From Streptomyces spinoverrucosus (GTDB taxonomy: Bacteria > Actinomycetota > Actinomycetes > Streptomycetales > Streptomycetaceae): 64,000 nt of DNA. The position numbers and the translations under genes were made by a program. Shown here in pieces: positions 54,069 to 61,334 of the stretch. The stretch lies in contig NZ_BJND01000045.1 of the NCBI RefSeq assembly GCF_006539505.1, forward strand, positions 1 through 64,000, read 5' to 3'. Under the pieces are notes generated by a model, which saw only the letters and a list, made by a program, of their open reading frames with translations, was not told the origin of the DNA and searched no databases. Positions within the stretch are counted from its first letter, which is position 1; each line of letters begins with the position of its first letter.

Positions 54069-56495
54069 TCAGCCCGGGGGCAGGGCCTGCTCCGTCCAGA
54101 TGGACTTGCCGTCCCGGCTGTAGCGCGTCCCCCACCGCAGGACGAGCTGGGCCACGATGAACAGTCCGCGCCCTCCCTCGTCGTCGTCCGCGCTGTGGCG
54201 CAGGTGGGGGGCAGTGTGCCCCGTGTCCGCCACCTCGCAGACGAGGGTGCTGTCGCGGATGAGCCGCAGGCGGAGCGGGCCCTTGGCGTGCCTCACGGCA
54301 TTGGTGACCAGCTCGCTGACGATCAGCTCGGTGGTGAACGCGAGTTCGTCCAGTCCCCAGTCACTCAGTTGGCCGGTGACCAGCTCCCGAGCCTGGCCGG
54401 CGGCGACCGGCTCGGCTGGCAGGCTCCAGGCGGCGACCCTGCGGCTGTCGAGCCCGCGGGTACGGACCAGCAGGAGAGCTGTGTCATCGGTGGTCGTACT
54501 GCCGGGAAGGAGCTCGGCAATGACACGGTCGCAGAGATCCTCCAGGGAGTTCGAGTCCTCGCCGAGGACTCTCGCAAGCGTGTCGAGCCCCTTGTCGATG
54601 TCCCGGTCGCGCGACTCGACCAGCCCGTCAGTGAAGAGGGCCAGCAGACTGCCCGCCGACAGTTCGACCTCGAGGGACTCGAAGGGCAGTCCGCCGAGAC
54701 CCAGGGGTGGGCCGGCCGGCAGGTCCGGGAAGCTGACGCGTCCGCCCGGTTCCATGATCGCGGGCGGCAAGTGGCCCGCGCGGGCCATCGTGCAGCGCCG
54801 CGAGACGGGGTCGTAGACCGCGTAGAGGCAGGTGGCCCCGGTGGCCACGTCATCGCTGCCGGCGGCCGCTCCGTAGGGGTCCGCAGCGACCTCCGCCGAC
54901 TGTCCCACCAGATCGTCGAGCCGCTTGAGGAGCTCGTCGGGCGGGATGTCCATCGGCGCGAGCGCCCGCACTGTCGTACGCAGCCGACCCATGGTGGCCG
55001 CCGCGTGGAGACCATGGCCCACCACGTCTCCCACCACGAGCCCGACACGCGTTCCGGACAGCGGGATGACATCGAACCAGTCGCCGCCGACGCCGCTGAG
55101 AGCGTCCGTGGGCAGGTAGCGATGAGCCACTTCGACCGCCGAGTTCGGCGGCAGATACTGCGGCAGGAGCTGCCGCTGGAGAGCCAGGGCGGCGGCGCGT
55201 TCGCGCGTGTAGCGGCGGGCGTTGTCGATGGAGACCGCGGCCCGGGCGGCCAACTCGTCCGCCACCGCGACGGCAGCGCGGTCGAAGATTGCCGATCCCC
55301 TGTGGCGTACGAAGGTGACAAGGCCCAGGGCCGTGCCACTGGCGCGCAACGGCACGACCAGGGTGTCGTCCTCGAGCACGAGCCCGCCCGAGGCGAGGCT
55401 GCGGTGCTGGGGCGAGCCGCTCGCGTACTCCACAGGATGCGGGTGATGTCTCAGCGCCCCGGAGGAGTGCGCCGGGCCCTCGGGCGCGGCCGCATGGGAG
55501 GCCGAGCAGGAGGAGGCGCGGATCAGCTCGCCCCCCGTCGGACCCGCAGCGTCCGGCACCTCGCCGTCCAGGACCACCGCAGCGAGGTCGACCTCGACGG
55601 CGGCGGCGAACTCGGGCACCACCACCGCGGCCAACTCGTCGGCCGTGGCGATCACGTCCAGCGTGGTGCCGACGCGGCGGCCGGCCTCGACCAGCAGATT
55701 CAGTTGCCGCTGGGCCTCGTAACGGTCGGAGATGTCGAACGCGTCCTCGCACACCCCGAGCGTTCGGCCGTCCGCATCCTGCAACCGGTAATAGGAACAG
55801 GACCAAAGATGGACCCTCCCGGGGTCGCTGGGCTGCTCTCCGAGAAAGTGCAGATCGAGGATCGGCTCCCCGGTCTCCAGCACATGGCGCATGACCGCAT
55901 CCAGCGATTCCGGATAACCCGGTGTGACGACTCTGCCTCTGGGATACAGCTCATCGGCCGGGCCGCCCCGGACTTCGGCGAGCGGCCGCCCGAGTTCCTC
56001 TTCGGAAGCGGCGTTGCACCACACCAGACGGCGCTCGGTGTCATAGATGGCGAAACCCAGAGGCGACTGGGTGGCCAGACCGTCCAACATGGCCAGCCGG
56101 GAGTCCCATTCCGCGAGCCCTTCACTGTCGGCCACCACGACGACGCGCTGTGCCTGCCCGGCCAGGTGACAGACCGCGGTGACGAGTTGCAGTCGGTGAC
56201 CGTCACGGTGCACGGCGGTGTGCAGGTCACGGTCCGGGAATGACGGGGCCGGCGCCTCGGCGGGGCTCGCCACGAGCGGCTCGGCCGTTCGGGAGTCGGC
56301 TGCCGCCGAGGGTCTCAGGAATGTGCCGACGGGCTGCCCGACGATCTCAGTCGGGCCGTAACCGAGGAGCTGCTGCGCCGCGGGACTCCAGCCGATCACG
56401 ATGTCCTGGCCGTCGACCACGAACGTGGCAGCCCTCCGAACGTCCAGCGGGCCTCGGAAGTCGATGTCCCCGCTCGCCTTCCTCGCATGGCTCAT
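54069..56495 (-). CDS. Cytoplasmic PAS-PAS-GAF-SpoIIE-HATPase phosphatase
   Basis: An 808-residue protein from ATG 56495 (GAGG upstream). Two PAS domains (about 20-130 and 155-270; FVVDGQDIVIGWSPAAQQLL, SPLGFAIYDTERRLVWCNAA), a GAF domain, a SpoIIE PP2C phosphatase (GVGGDWFDVIPLSGTRVGLV, VGDVVGHGLHAAATMG, LALFTDGLVESRDRDIDKGL) and a C-terminal anti-sigma-like ATPase (LIVSELVTNAVRHAKGPLRL, DEGGRGLFIVAQLVLRWGT). It likely senses a cytoplasmic signal and controls an anti-sigma/anti-anti-sigma switch. It reads away from the azole-peptide cluster, and a 640-bp gap separates it from the SARP gene; membership of the cluster is not indicated. Confidence 0.9.
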   Translation of the reverse strand: MSHARKASGDIDFRGPLDVRRAATFVVDGQDIVIGWSPAAQQLLGYGPTEIVGQPVGTFLRPSAAADSRTAEPLVASPAEAPAPSFPDRDLHTAVHRDGHRLQLVTAVCHLAGQAQRVVVVADSEGLAEWDSRLAMLDGLATQSPLGFAIYDTERRLVWCNAASEEELGRPLAEVRGGPADELYPRGRVVTPGYPESLDAVMRHVLETGEPILDLHFLGEQPSDPGRVHLWSCSYYRLQDADGRTLGVCEDAFDISDRYEAQRQLNLLVEAGRRVGTTLDVIATADELAAVVVPEFAAAVEVDLAAVVLDGEVPDAAGPTGGELIRASSCSASHAAAPEGPAHSSGALRHHPHPVEYASGSPQHRSLASGGLVLEDDTLVVPLRASGTALGLVTFVRHRGSAIFDRAAVAVADELAARAAVSIDNARRYTRERAAALALQRQLLPQYLPPNSAVEVAHRYLPTDALSGVGGDWFDVIPLSGTRVGLVVGDVVGHGLHAAATMGRLRTTVRALAPMDIPPDELLKRLDDLVGQSAEVAADPYGAAAGSDDVATGATCLYAVYDPVSRRCTMARAGHLPPAIMEPGGRVSFPDLPAGPPLGLGGLPFESLEVELSAGSLLALFTDGLVESRDRDIDKGLDTLARVLGEDSNSLEDLCDRVIAELLPGSTTTDDTALLLVRTRGLDSRRVAAWSLPAEPVAAGQARELVTGQLSDWGLDELAFTTELIVSELVTNAVRHAKGPLRLRLIRDSTLVCEVADTGHTAPHLRHSADDDEGGRGLFIVAQLVLRWGTRYSRDGKSIWTEQALPPG

Positions 56496-56729
56496 GGTGC
56501 CCTCACCGGCCCGATTCATCAGATCCAGAGTCCGCCTGATGCTGACACTGCGCAACCGATCGGATCGGTCGCGCGTTCGGCCTCGCACAGCGGTCGACCG
56601 GAAGCGACACGGCCCCATACCCCGCCATACCGAGTCCCGGTACGAGCACACAATTCGCGTACCCGATCCCGGCCCGACGGCAGGAATTAACGGCTCCACC
56701 GGGACTCGTTCATTCAGAAAGGTGAAGCC

Positions 56730-56876
56730 GTGACGGCACAAAATTCACTCGACTTCATTGGCCGGCGCGAGTGCAAATCAAGGAAAGCAGAGCTGGATTC
56801 ATCTTCCAGCCGATCCGCGACGTCCACTGACGGCCGACCGCCCACCACGCCCCAACCCCACTCCTGCCTGCGGTAG
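56730..56876 (+). CDS. Candidate small peptide ORF (possible RiPP precursor)
   Basis: A 48-codon ORF with GTG start and AAAGGTG upstream: MTAQNSLDFIGRRECKSRKA, then ELDSSSSRSATSTDGRPPTT and PQPHSCLR. The C-terminal half is rich in Ser, Thr and Cys, the residues cyclised in azole peptides, and it lies upstream of the SARP-azole genes. Against it: third-position GC is only about two thirds, well below real genes here, and no canonical leader pattern is visible. Confidence 0.2.
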   Translation: MTAQNSLDFIGRRECKSRKAELDSSSSRSATSTDGRPPTTPQPHSCLR

Positions 56877-56902
56877 TTCGCGCCAGCGGAGACAGGTTGG
56901 AC

Positions 56903-57025
56903 ATGAAGGATGAAGCAGGGTACTCGAGGAATACAGACATGAATCCGGCACGTTTTCAATTTTTTCGATCAGGGGATCGACTTGACTCCGGCTCGTCACT
57001 AAGGTGTCCGACGGCACACACTTAA
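56903..57025 (+). CDS. Second candidate small peptide ORF
   Basis: A 40-codon ORF with ATG start: MKDEAGYSRNTDMNPARFQF, then FRSGDRLDSGSSLRCPTAHT. The end is rich in Ser, Thr and Cys. Codon use is atypical for this genome and the ribosome binding site (AGGTTGG, close to the ATG) is poorly spaced. Listed only because a precursor must exist somewhere near the azole genes. Confidence 0.15.
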   Translation: MKDEAGYSRNTDMNPARFQFFRSGDRLDSGSSLRCPTAHT

Positions 57026-57139
57026 AAGGCACCCCATAAGGGGCCGGACGGCCGTTGCCGCAAGAGCGGATTCCTTTCCGTGCTTTCCTGTCGAGTCGTC
57101 GCGCGTCAAACAACCCCCTGCGCCAGACAAAACGGAGCG

Positions 57140-59035
57140 ATGAACAGAATGCGGTTCCAGTTGTTAGGACTGCTCAGCATTGCCGATGGTGAACATGCCG
57201 CCGTCCTGCAGCCGTCCAAACCGACGAGCCTGCTGGCCGCCCTCCTCATCCACTCCGGCGCGGCCGTGTCGACCGACTATCTGGTGCGGGCCGTCTGGGA
57301 CACGGAACCGCCCGCCACGGCCAGGGCTGCCCTGCAGAGCTGCGTCCTGCGGCTGCGGCGGATCTTTGCGAAGTACGGGATAGCGAACGACACGATCGAG
57401 GCGGTCCCTGGCGGGTACCGCATGCGGATGGACCACGAGACCCTCGACCTCGTCCGCTTCCGAGAGCTGGTCCGCACGGCGGATTCAGCCGGTGACGCCG
57501 AGGCCGAGTCCTACGTGCTCAGGGAGGCTCTCGCCCTGTGGCACGGGCCGGTGCTGGCGAACGTCTCGTCGGAGATGCTCCATCGCGACGAGGCGCCCCG
57601 GCTGACCGAGGAGCGCCTGAGGGTGCTGGAACGCCTCTGTGACATCGAACTGGCGCGCGGGCGATGTCGCGAGGTGCTGGCAGAGGTGTGGGACGTGGCA
57701 AGGCGCCATCCGGAGAGGGAACGGTTCTCTGAGCAGTTGATCGAGGCTCTCTACCGAACCGGCCGCCAGACGGAGGCGCTTGCTCAGATCAGGTCTGTCA
57801 AGGAGCGACTCAAGGACGAGTTCGGAATCGACCCGGGCGCGCCCTTGCAGCGCCTGGAGCTGGCGATCCTCCGTGGCGAGGTTCTCGACAGCCCGCCGGG
57901 CCATACCCGCCTCGCGATCGAGGCAGGAGCATCCGCCAGGGCGGCACTCCCATCAAGCGCGGCAGATGAGCCCCGCCCCGCGTCGCCGGATGCCCTGGAC
58001 TCCGCGCCTGCCTCCGCGCCGCTTCCGCCCTCCGCTCCCCCTGCGCAAGCCGCCCGGGTCTCACTGCCTACGCAGACAGCGCCGGTCACGATCGCCACGG
58101 TGGCGCCGGTCCCCTGCTTCACCGGCCGGGCGACACAACTCACCTCAATTCAACGCGGGTTGATGGCCGACGATCCGCACACCGGTCCGGTGGTGATCTC
58201 CGGGGCCCCGGGGATCGGCAAGACCGCTCTCGCCCTGCAGGCGGCCCACCTGGCTCAGGAGGCCTTTCCCGGCGGCCGCTTCACCATCGTCATGACCGGC
58301 ACGGACGGCAGCCCGCTCGACGCCGCCGACGCTCGCGCCCAACTTCCCCCCTCCAACGGAGCCGGACGCCGTCTTCTCATCCTCGACGACGCGGTGAGCG
58401 CGGAGCAGGTACGGCCCCTCCTCCCCACCGCCGCCGAGGGGGTCGCCGTGGTGACCAGCAGACGCGGTCTCGCCGGCCTGGTCGCCACCCATGGCGGTGT
58501 GGTGCACCGCCTCGACACGCTCGCCGAGGATGAGTCGTACCAACTCCTGATCAGCACACTGGGAGCCGAGCGGGTCGCCGAAGAACCGGAAGCCGCCCGT
58601 GAACTGGCCCGGATCTGCGGGCACTTCCCCCTGGGCCTGCGGATCGCCGCGGCACGTCTGCTGACGCGTCCGGGCCTCGGCATCGGCGACTGCGCGGCGT
58701 GGCTGGCCGCTGATCTGCCGGCCAGGCTCTCTCTGGCGGACGAGCCGCTCATGTCCGTACCGCGCGTCTTCGAGGCGGCTCTGCAGCGGCTGAGCCCCGA
58801 GCTGAGGCAGGCGTTCCTGCTGTTGGCCATGGAGCACGAGGACGCTCGGACCACCGATCCGGCGATGCCGCCGGTCGTGCCGGACGAGGTGCTCGAACAG
58901 CTGGCGGACGCCGGGTTCATCGAGGAAGGCCCGCCCAAGCCGTACCGCATCCACGAACTGCTCAAAGTCTACGCGCGTCAGCACGCGACCGCCCCGCCAA
59001 GGACCCGCCTCGTCACGGCGCCGACCCCTGGCTGA
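57140..59035 (+). CDS. SARP-type activator with NB-ARC-like ATPase domain
   Basis: A 631-residue regulator. Residues 1-95 form an OmpR-like winged helix (FQLLGLLSIADGEHAAVLQP, DYLVRAVWDTEPPATARAAL, QSCVLRLRRIF), 96-240 the bacterial transcription activation domain (BTAD; ERFSEQLIEALYRTGRQTEA, LKDEFGIDPGAPLQRLELAI). A Pro/Ala linker leads to an ATPase with Walker A GAPGIGKTAL (about 355) and RLLILDDA (Walker B). SARPs activate antibiotic clusters by binding direct repeats near promoters. Codon 9 is TTA (57164-57166), so translation should need the bldA tRNA. ATG 57140 is chosen over upstream openings because the domain begins there. It lies 82 bp before the E1-like gene and most probably activates the cluster. 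Confidence 0.9.
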   Translation: MNRMRFQLLGLLSIADGEHAAVLQPSKPTSLLAALLIHSGAAVSTDYLVRAVWDTEPPATARAALQSCVLRLRRIFAKYGIANDTIEAVPGGYRMRMDHETLDLVRFRELVRTADSAGDAEAESYVLREALALWHGPVLANVSSEMLHRDEAPRLTEERLRVLERLCDIELARGRCREVLAEVWDVARRHPERERFSEQLIEALYRTGRQTEALAQIRSVKERLKDEFGIDPGAPLQRLELAILRGEVLDSPPGHTRLAIEAGASARAALPSSAADEPRPASPDALDSAPASAPLPPSAPPAQAARVSLPTQTAPVTIATVAPVPCFTGRATQLTSIQRGLMADDPHTGPVVISGAPGIGKTALALQAAHLAQEAFPGGRFTIVMTGTDGSPLDAADARAQLPPSNGAGRRLLILDDAVSAEQVRPLLPTAAEGVAVVTSRRGLAGLVATHGGVVHRLDTLAEDESYQLLISTLGAERVAEEPEAARELARICGHFPLGLRIAAARLLTRPGLGIGDCAAWLAADLPARLSLADEPLMSVPRVFEAALQRLSPELRQAFLLLAMEHEDARTTDPAMPPVVPDEVLEQLADAGFIEEGPPKPYRIHELLKVYARQHATAPPRTRLVTAPTPG

Positions 59036-59053
59036 CCCCAGCAACGACCCCGC

Positions 59054-59081
59054 CCGGCCAGCGCTCCCACCGGCCAACGCT
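59054..59081 (+). repeat. Direct repeats between SARP and E1-like gene
   Basis: CCGGCCAGCGCT (59054-59065) and CCGGCCAACGCT (59070-59081) are direct repeats 16 bp apart, with a further CCGGCC at 59089. They could be activator-binding sites, although the spacing is not the usual 11 or 22 bp of SARP boxes. Confidence 0.35.
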
Positions 59082-59117
59082 CTACCACCCGGCCCCCCAA
59101 CCAGAGGTGACATCAGC

Positions 59118-61334
59118 ATGCCTTCCGCACGGTACGAAGCCGTCGCAGCAACCCGCCCCCGCATTCGACGCGACGTCCTGTTCACGGAGACCCCCGACGG
59201 CGTCCTCTTCCACAACGCCGACGGCGGCTTCCGGCTGACGGCCAAGTCGGCCTACCGCTTCGCCACCCTGCTCGTGCCGCATCTCAACGGCGAGCACACC
59301 GTCGCCGAGATCTGTGCGGGCTTCGGTGACCGGCAGCGCGTGATGGTCGGCGAGCTCGTCGGCACCTTGTACGAGCGGGGCTTCGCCCGGGACGTCCCTT
59401 CCAGACCCTCGCCGGACGCGTTCGACGGGCCCGAGCCGACCGACGACGTGGCGCGCCGCTACGCGGCCCAGATCGCCTACACCGACCATTACGCCGACGA
59501 CCCCGCGCGGCGCTTCCAGCGGTTCCGCGACACCCGGGTGGCCGTCGTCGGCAATGATCTCGTGGCCCGCTGGTGCGTCCTGAGCCTGCTCCGCAACGGC
59601 AGCGCCACCATCGGCGTACTGCCGGGGCTCGACCGGGACGGGATCGCCGACGAGGCGGAGGCCGCCGGTGCCGACGGCTGCCCGGTCGACGTCCACGACC
59701 TCGCCGTGTCCGAGGGCCCGCACGCACCGCTCACCTGGGCGGACTTCGAGGGATACGACGTCGTCATCGTCACGGGCGGGCCCGAGGCGCCCCGGACCGT
59801 GTTCCCGCTGCTGCGTGCCGGGGTGCCCGCGGGCCGCACCCTCATACCGGCCTGGTCGTTCGGCCGGCACGCGGTCGTCGGTCCGTCGATGTCGGCCCAG
59901 GCGACGGGGTGTTGGGCGTGTGCCGTGCTGCGCCTGGGGGCGGGCGGCGGCGCTGCGCAGGCCGCCGACGTGTGGAGCTCCCTCGCGCTCGACCAGCCGG
60001 CTGCCGCGCCGGTTCCCGGAGCCCGCCCCGGCCGGCCGCTGGCCGCGATGCTCGGCAACCTGCTCGGCTACGAGGTGTTCAAGACGGCGACGGGCGCGCT
60101 GCCCGCCGAGACGGCAGGACAACTGATCATCCAGGACATGGAGTCGCTCGACGTCGCCTCGGAGCCGCTGCTGCCCCATCCCCGGTGTCCCTGGTGCGCG
60201 GACGACGCGGAGGCGGATCTTCCCGAGGTGGATCTCGCGAGCGCGGACACGAACGGCGACGCGCTCGCGCTGCCCACCGTCGACACGGCCCGCGACGCGG
60301 ACGCCCTGGTGGAAGCGCTCAACCACCGCTCGGTGCTGCTGCGCCGGCACGCCGGTGTCTTCTCTCGCTACGACGACGAGGGCATCACGCAGACACCGCT
60401 CAAGCTCAGCGTCGTGGAGCTTGCCCTCGGCCACGGACGCCTCAGCCGTATCGCCGCCGCCGACGTCCACCACGTGGCGGGGGCGCGGATGCGCGCCCTG
60501 CACCGCGCCGCAGAGGCCTACGCCGAGCACGTCGTCCCGCACTCCCACGCCGGGGCGCCGGAGCCCACCGTCCGCCTGGCCCCGGCCGAGTTGGGCACCT
60601 GGAGCGGCATCGGCGGTGCGCCGACCGACGTACGCGGGTGGGTCGCCGCGACCTCTCTGCTCACCAAGGAGCGGTTCCTGGTGCCGGGTGAGGCCGTACG
60701 TCCGTTCGGTGCCGACAATCGCGACCGGCTCTTCGAGGCGACCGGCGCCGGCATGAGTGCGGGTGCGAGTGTCACGGACGCTGCCGCGCAGGGCATGCTG
60801 TCGGCCCTCGCGTACGACGCGCTCCAGCGGGCGATACGGGGTTCCGGCGTGCCGAGGATCGCCGTTCCTGACGACGCCGATCCCGAGCTCACCTTCCTGG
60901 TGCGTTCCGCCGCCAATCTCGGCGTCGAGGCCGAACTGCTCGACCTCGGTGAGCGGGAGCGTTCCGGGGTGGCGGTGGTACTGGCCCGGGCCGGGGCCCG
61001 CTGGGCGGTGGCGGCCGAGTTGTCGTACCCGGCCGCGGCGTCGGCGGCGCTGCGTGACCTGCTGGGGGAGGTCCAGCTGGAGCAGCAAGGCTTCGCGGAG
61101 GGGACCTCGTTCGGGGCTCCGGTGCTCGGCGACCTCGATCCGCGTGCGCTGGCCGTCTCCGGGACCGTGACCGCCACGCGGGCGGACACGCCGTCGTGGA
61201 CGGACGTGCTGCGCCGGCTCGGCGAACAGCGCCGTGACGCCCTGGTCGTACCGACGGGCTCCGCGGACCTGGAGCGTGCCGGTGTCCACGTGGTCCGCGT
61301 CCTGCTGACGTCGGAGGCCCGGCGTGTCGGTTAG
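59118..61334 (+). CDS. Azole-peptide cyclodehydratase partner: RRE, E1-like (Ocin-ThiF) and degenerate YcaO-like domain
   Basis: A 738-residue protein. Residues 10-95 form a PqqD-like winged helix, the RiPP recognition element that binds the precursor leader (VLFHNADGGFRLTAKSAYRF, LYERGFARDV). Residues 135-365 are an E1/ThiF-like domain (RVAVVGNDLVARWCVLSLL) with a structural zinc site made by C265, C268 (GCWAC), C357 and C360 (CPWC). The C-terminal half (about 390-738) has the layout of a YcaO fold (GMSAGASVTDAAAQGMLSAL, FLVRSAANLGVEAELLDL) but without the ATP-binding Glu/Arg residues. It presents the precursor to the YcaO enzyme encoded next, whose start codon overlaps its end by 11 bp. ATG 59118 has AGAGG upstream. 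Confidence 0.85.
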   Translation: MPSARYEAVAATRPRIRRDVLFTETPDGVLFHNADGGFRLTAKSAYRFATLLVPHLNGEHTVAEICAGFGDRQRVMVGELVGTLYERGFARDVPSRPSPDAFDGPEPTDDVARRYAAQIAYTDHYADDPARRFQRFRDTRVAVVGNDLVARWCVLSLLRNGSATIGVLPGLDRDGIADEAEAAGADGCPVDVHDLAVSEGPHAPLTWADFEGYDVVIVTGGPEAPRTVFPLLRAGVPAGRTLIPAWSFGRHAVVGPSMSAQATGCWACAVLRLGAGGGAAQAADVWSSLALDQPAAAPVPGARPGRPLAAMLGNLLGYEVFKTATGALPAETAGQLIIQDMESLDVASEPLLPHPRCPWCADDAEADLPEVDLASADTNGDALALPTVDTARDADALVEALNHRSVLLRRHAGVFSRYDDEGITQTPLKLSVVELALGHGRLSRIAAADVHHVAGARMRALHRAAEAYAEHVVPHSHAGAPEPTVRLAPAELGTWSGIGGAPTDVRGWVAATSLLTKERFLVPGEAVRPFGADNRDRLFEATGAGMSAGASVTDAAAQGMLSALAYDALQRAIRGSGVPRIAVPDDADPELTFLVRSAANLGVEAELLDLGERERSGVAVVLARAGARWAVAAELSYPAAASAALRDLLGEVQLEQQGFAEGTSFGAPVLGDLDPRALAVSGTVTATRADTPSWTDVLRRLGEQRRDALVVPTGSADLERAGVHVVRVLLTSEARRVG

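Larger units (their letters stand above)
56496..57139. other. AT-richer gap upstream of SARP, possible precursor region
   Basis: This 640-bp stretch is visibly lower in GC than its surroundings. It holds the promoters of two divergent genes, a TTGACT box at about 56982, a GGCCG-GA-CGGCC hairpin near 57042 and two small ORFs listed separately. No larger gene is supported. Confidence 0.45.

Noticed and set aside
54195..56243. Long plus-strand frame opposite the SpoIIE phosphatase at 54069-56495
   Set aside because: Mirror of a well-supported multidomain gene, Gly/Arg/Val-rich, no motifs.
57029..57054. CCCC-ATAA-GGGG and GGCCG-GA-CGGCC hairpins upstream of the SARP as a riboswitch or attenuator
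   Set aside because: Short stems only, with no aptamer-like conservation or alternative structure that I could identify.
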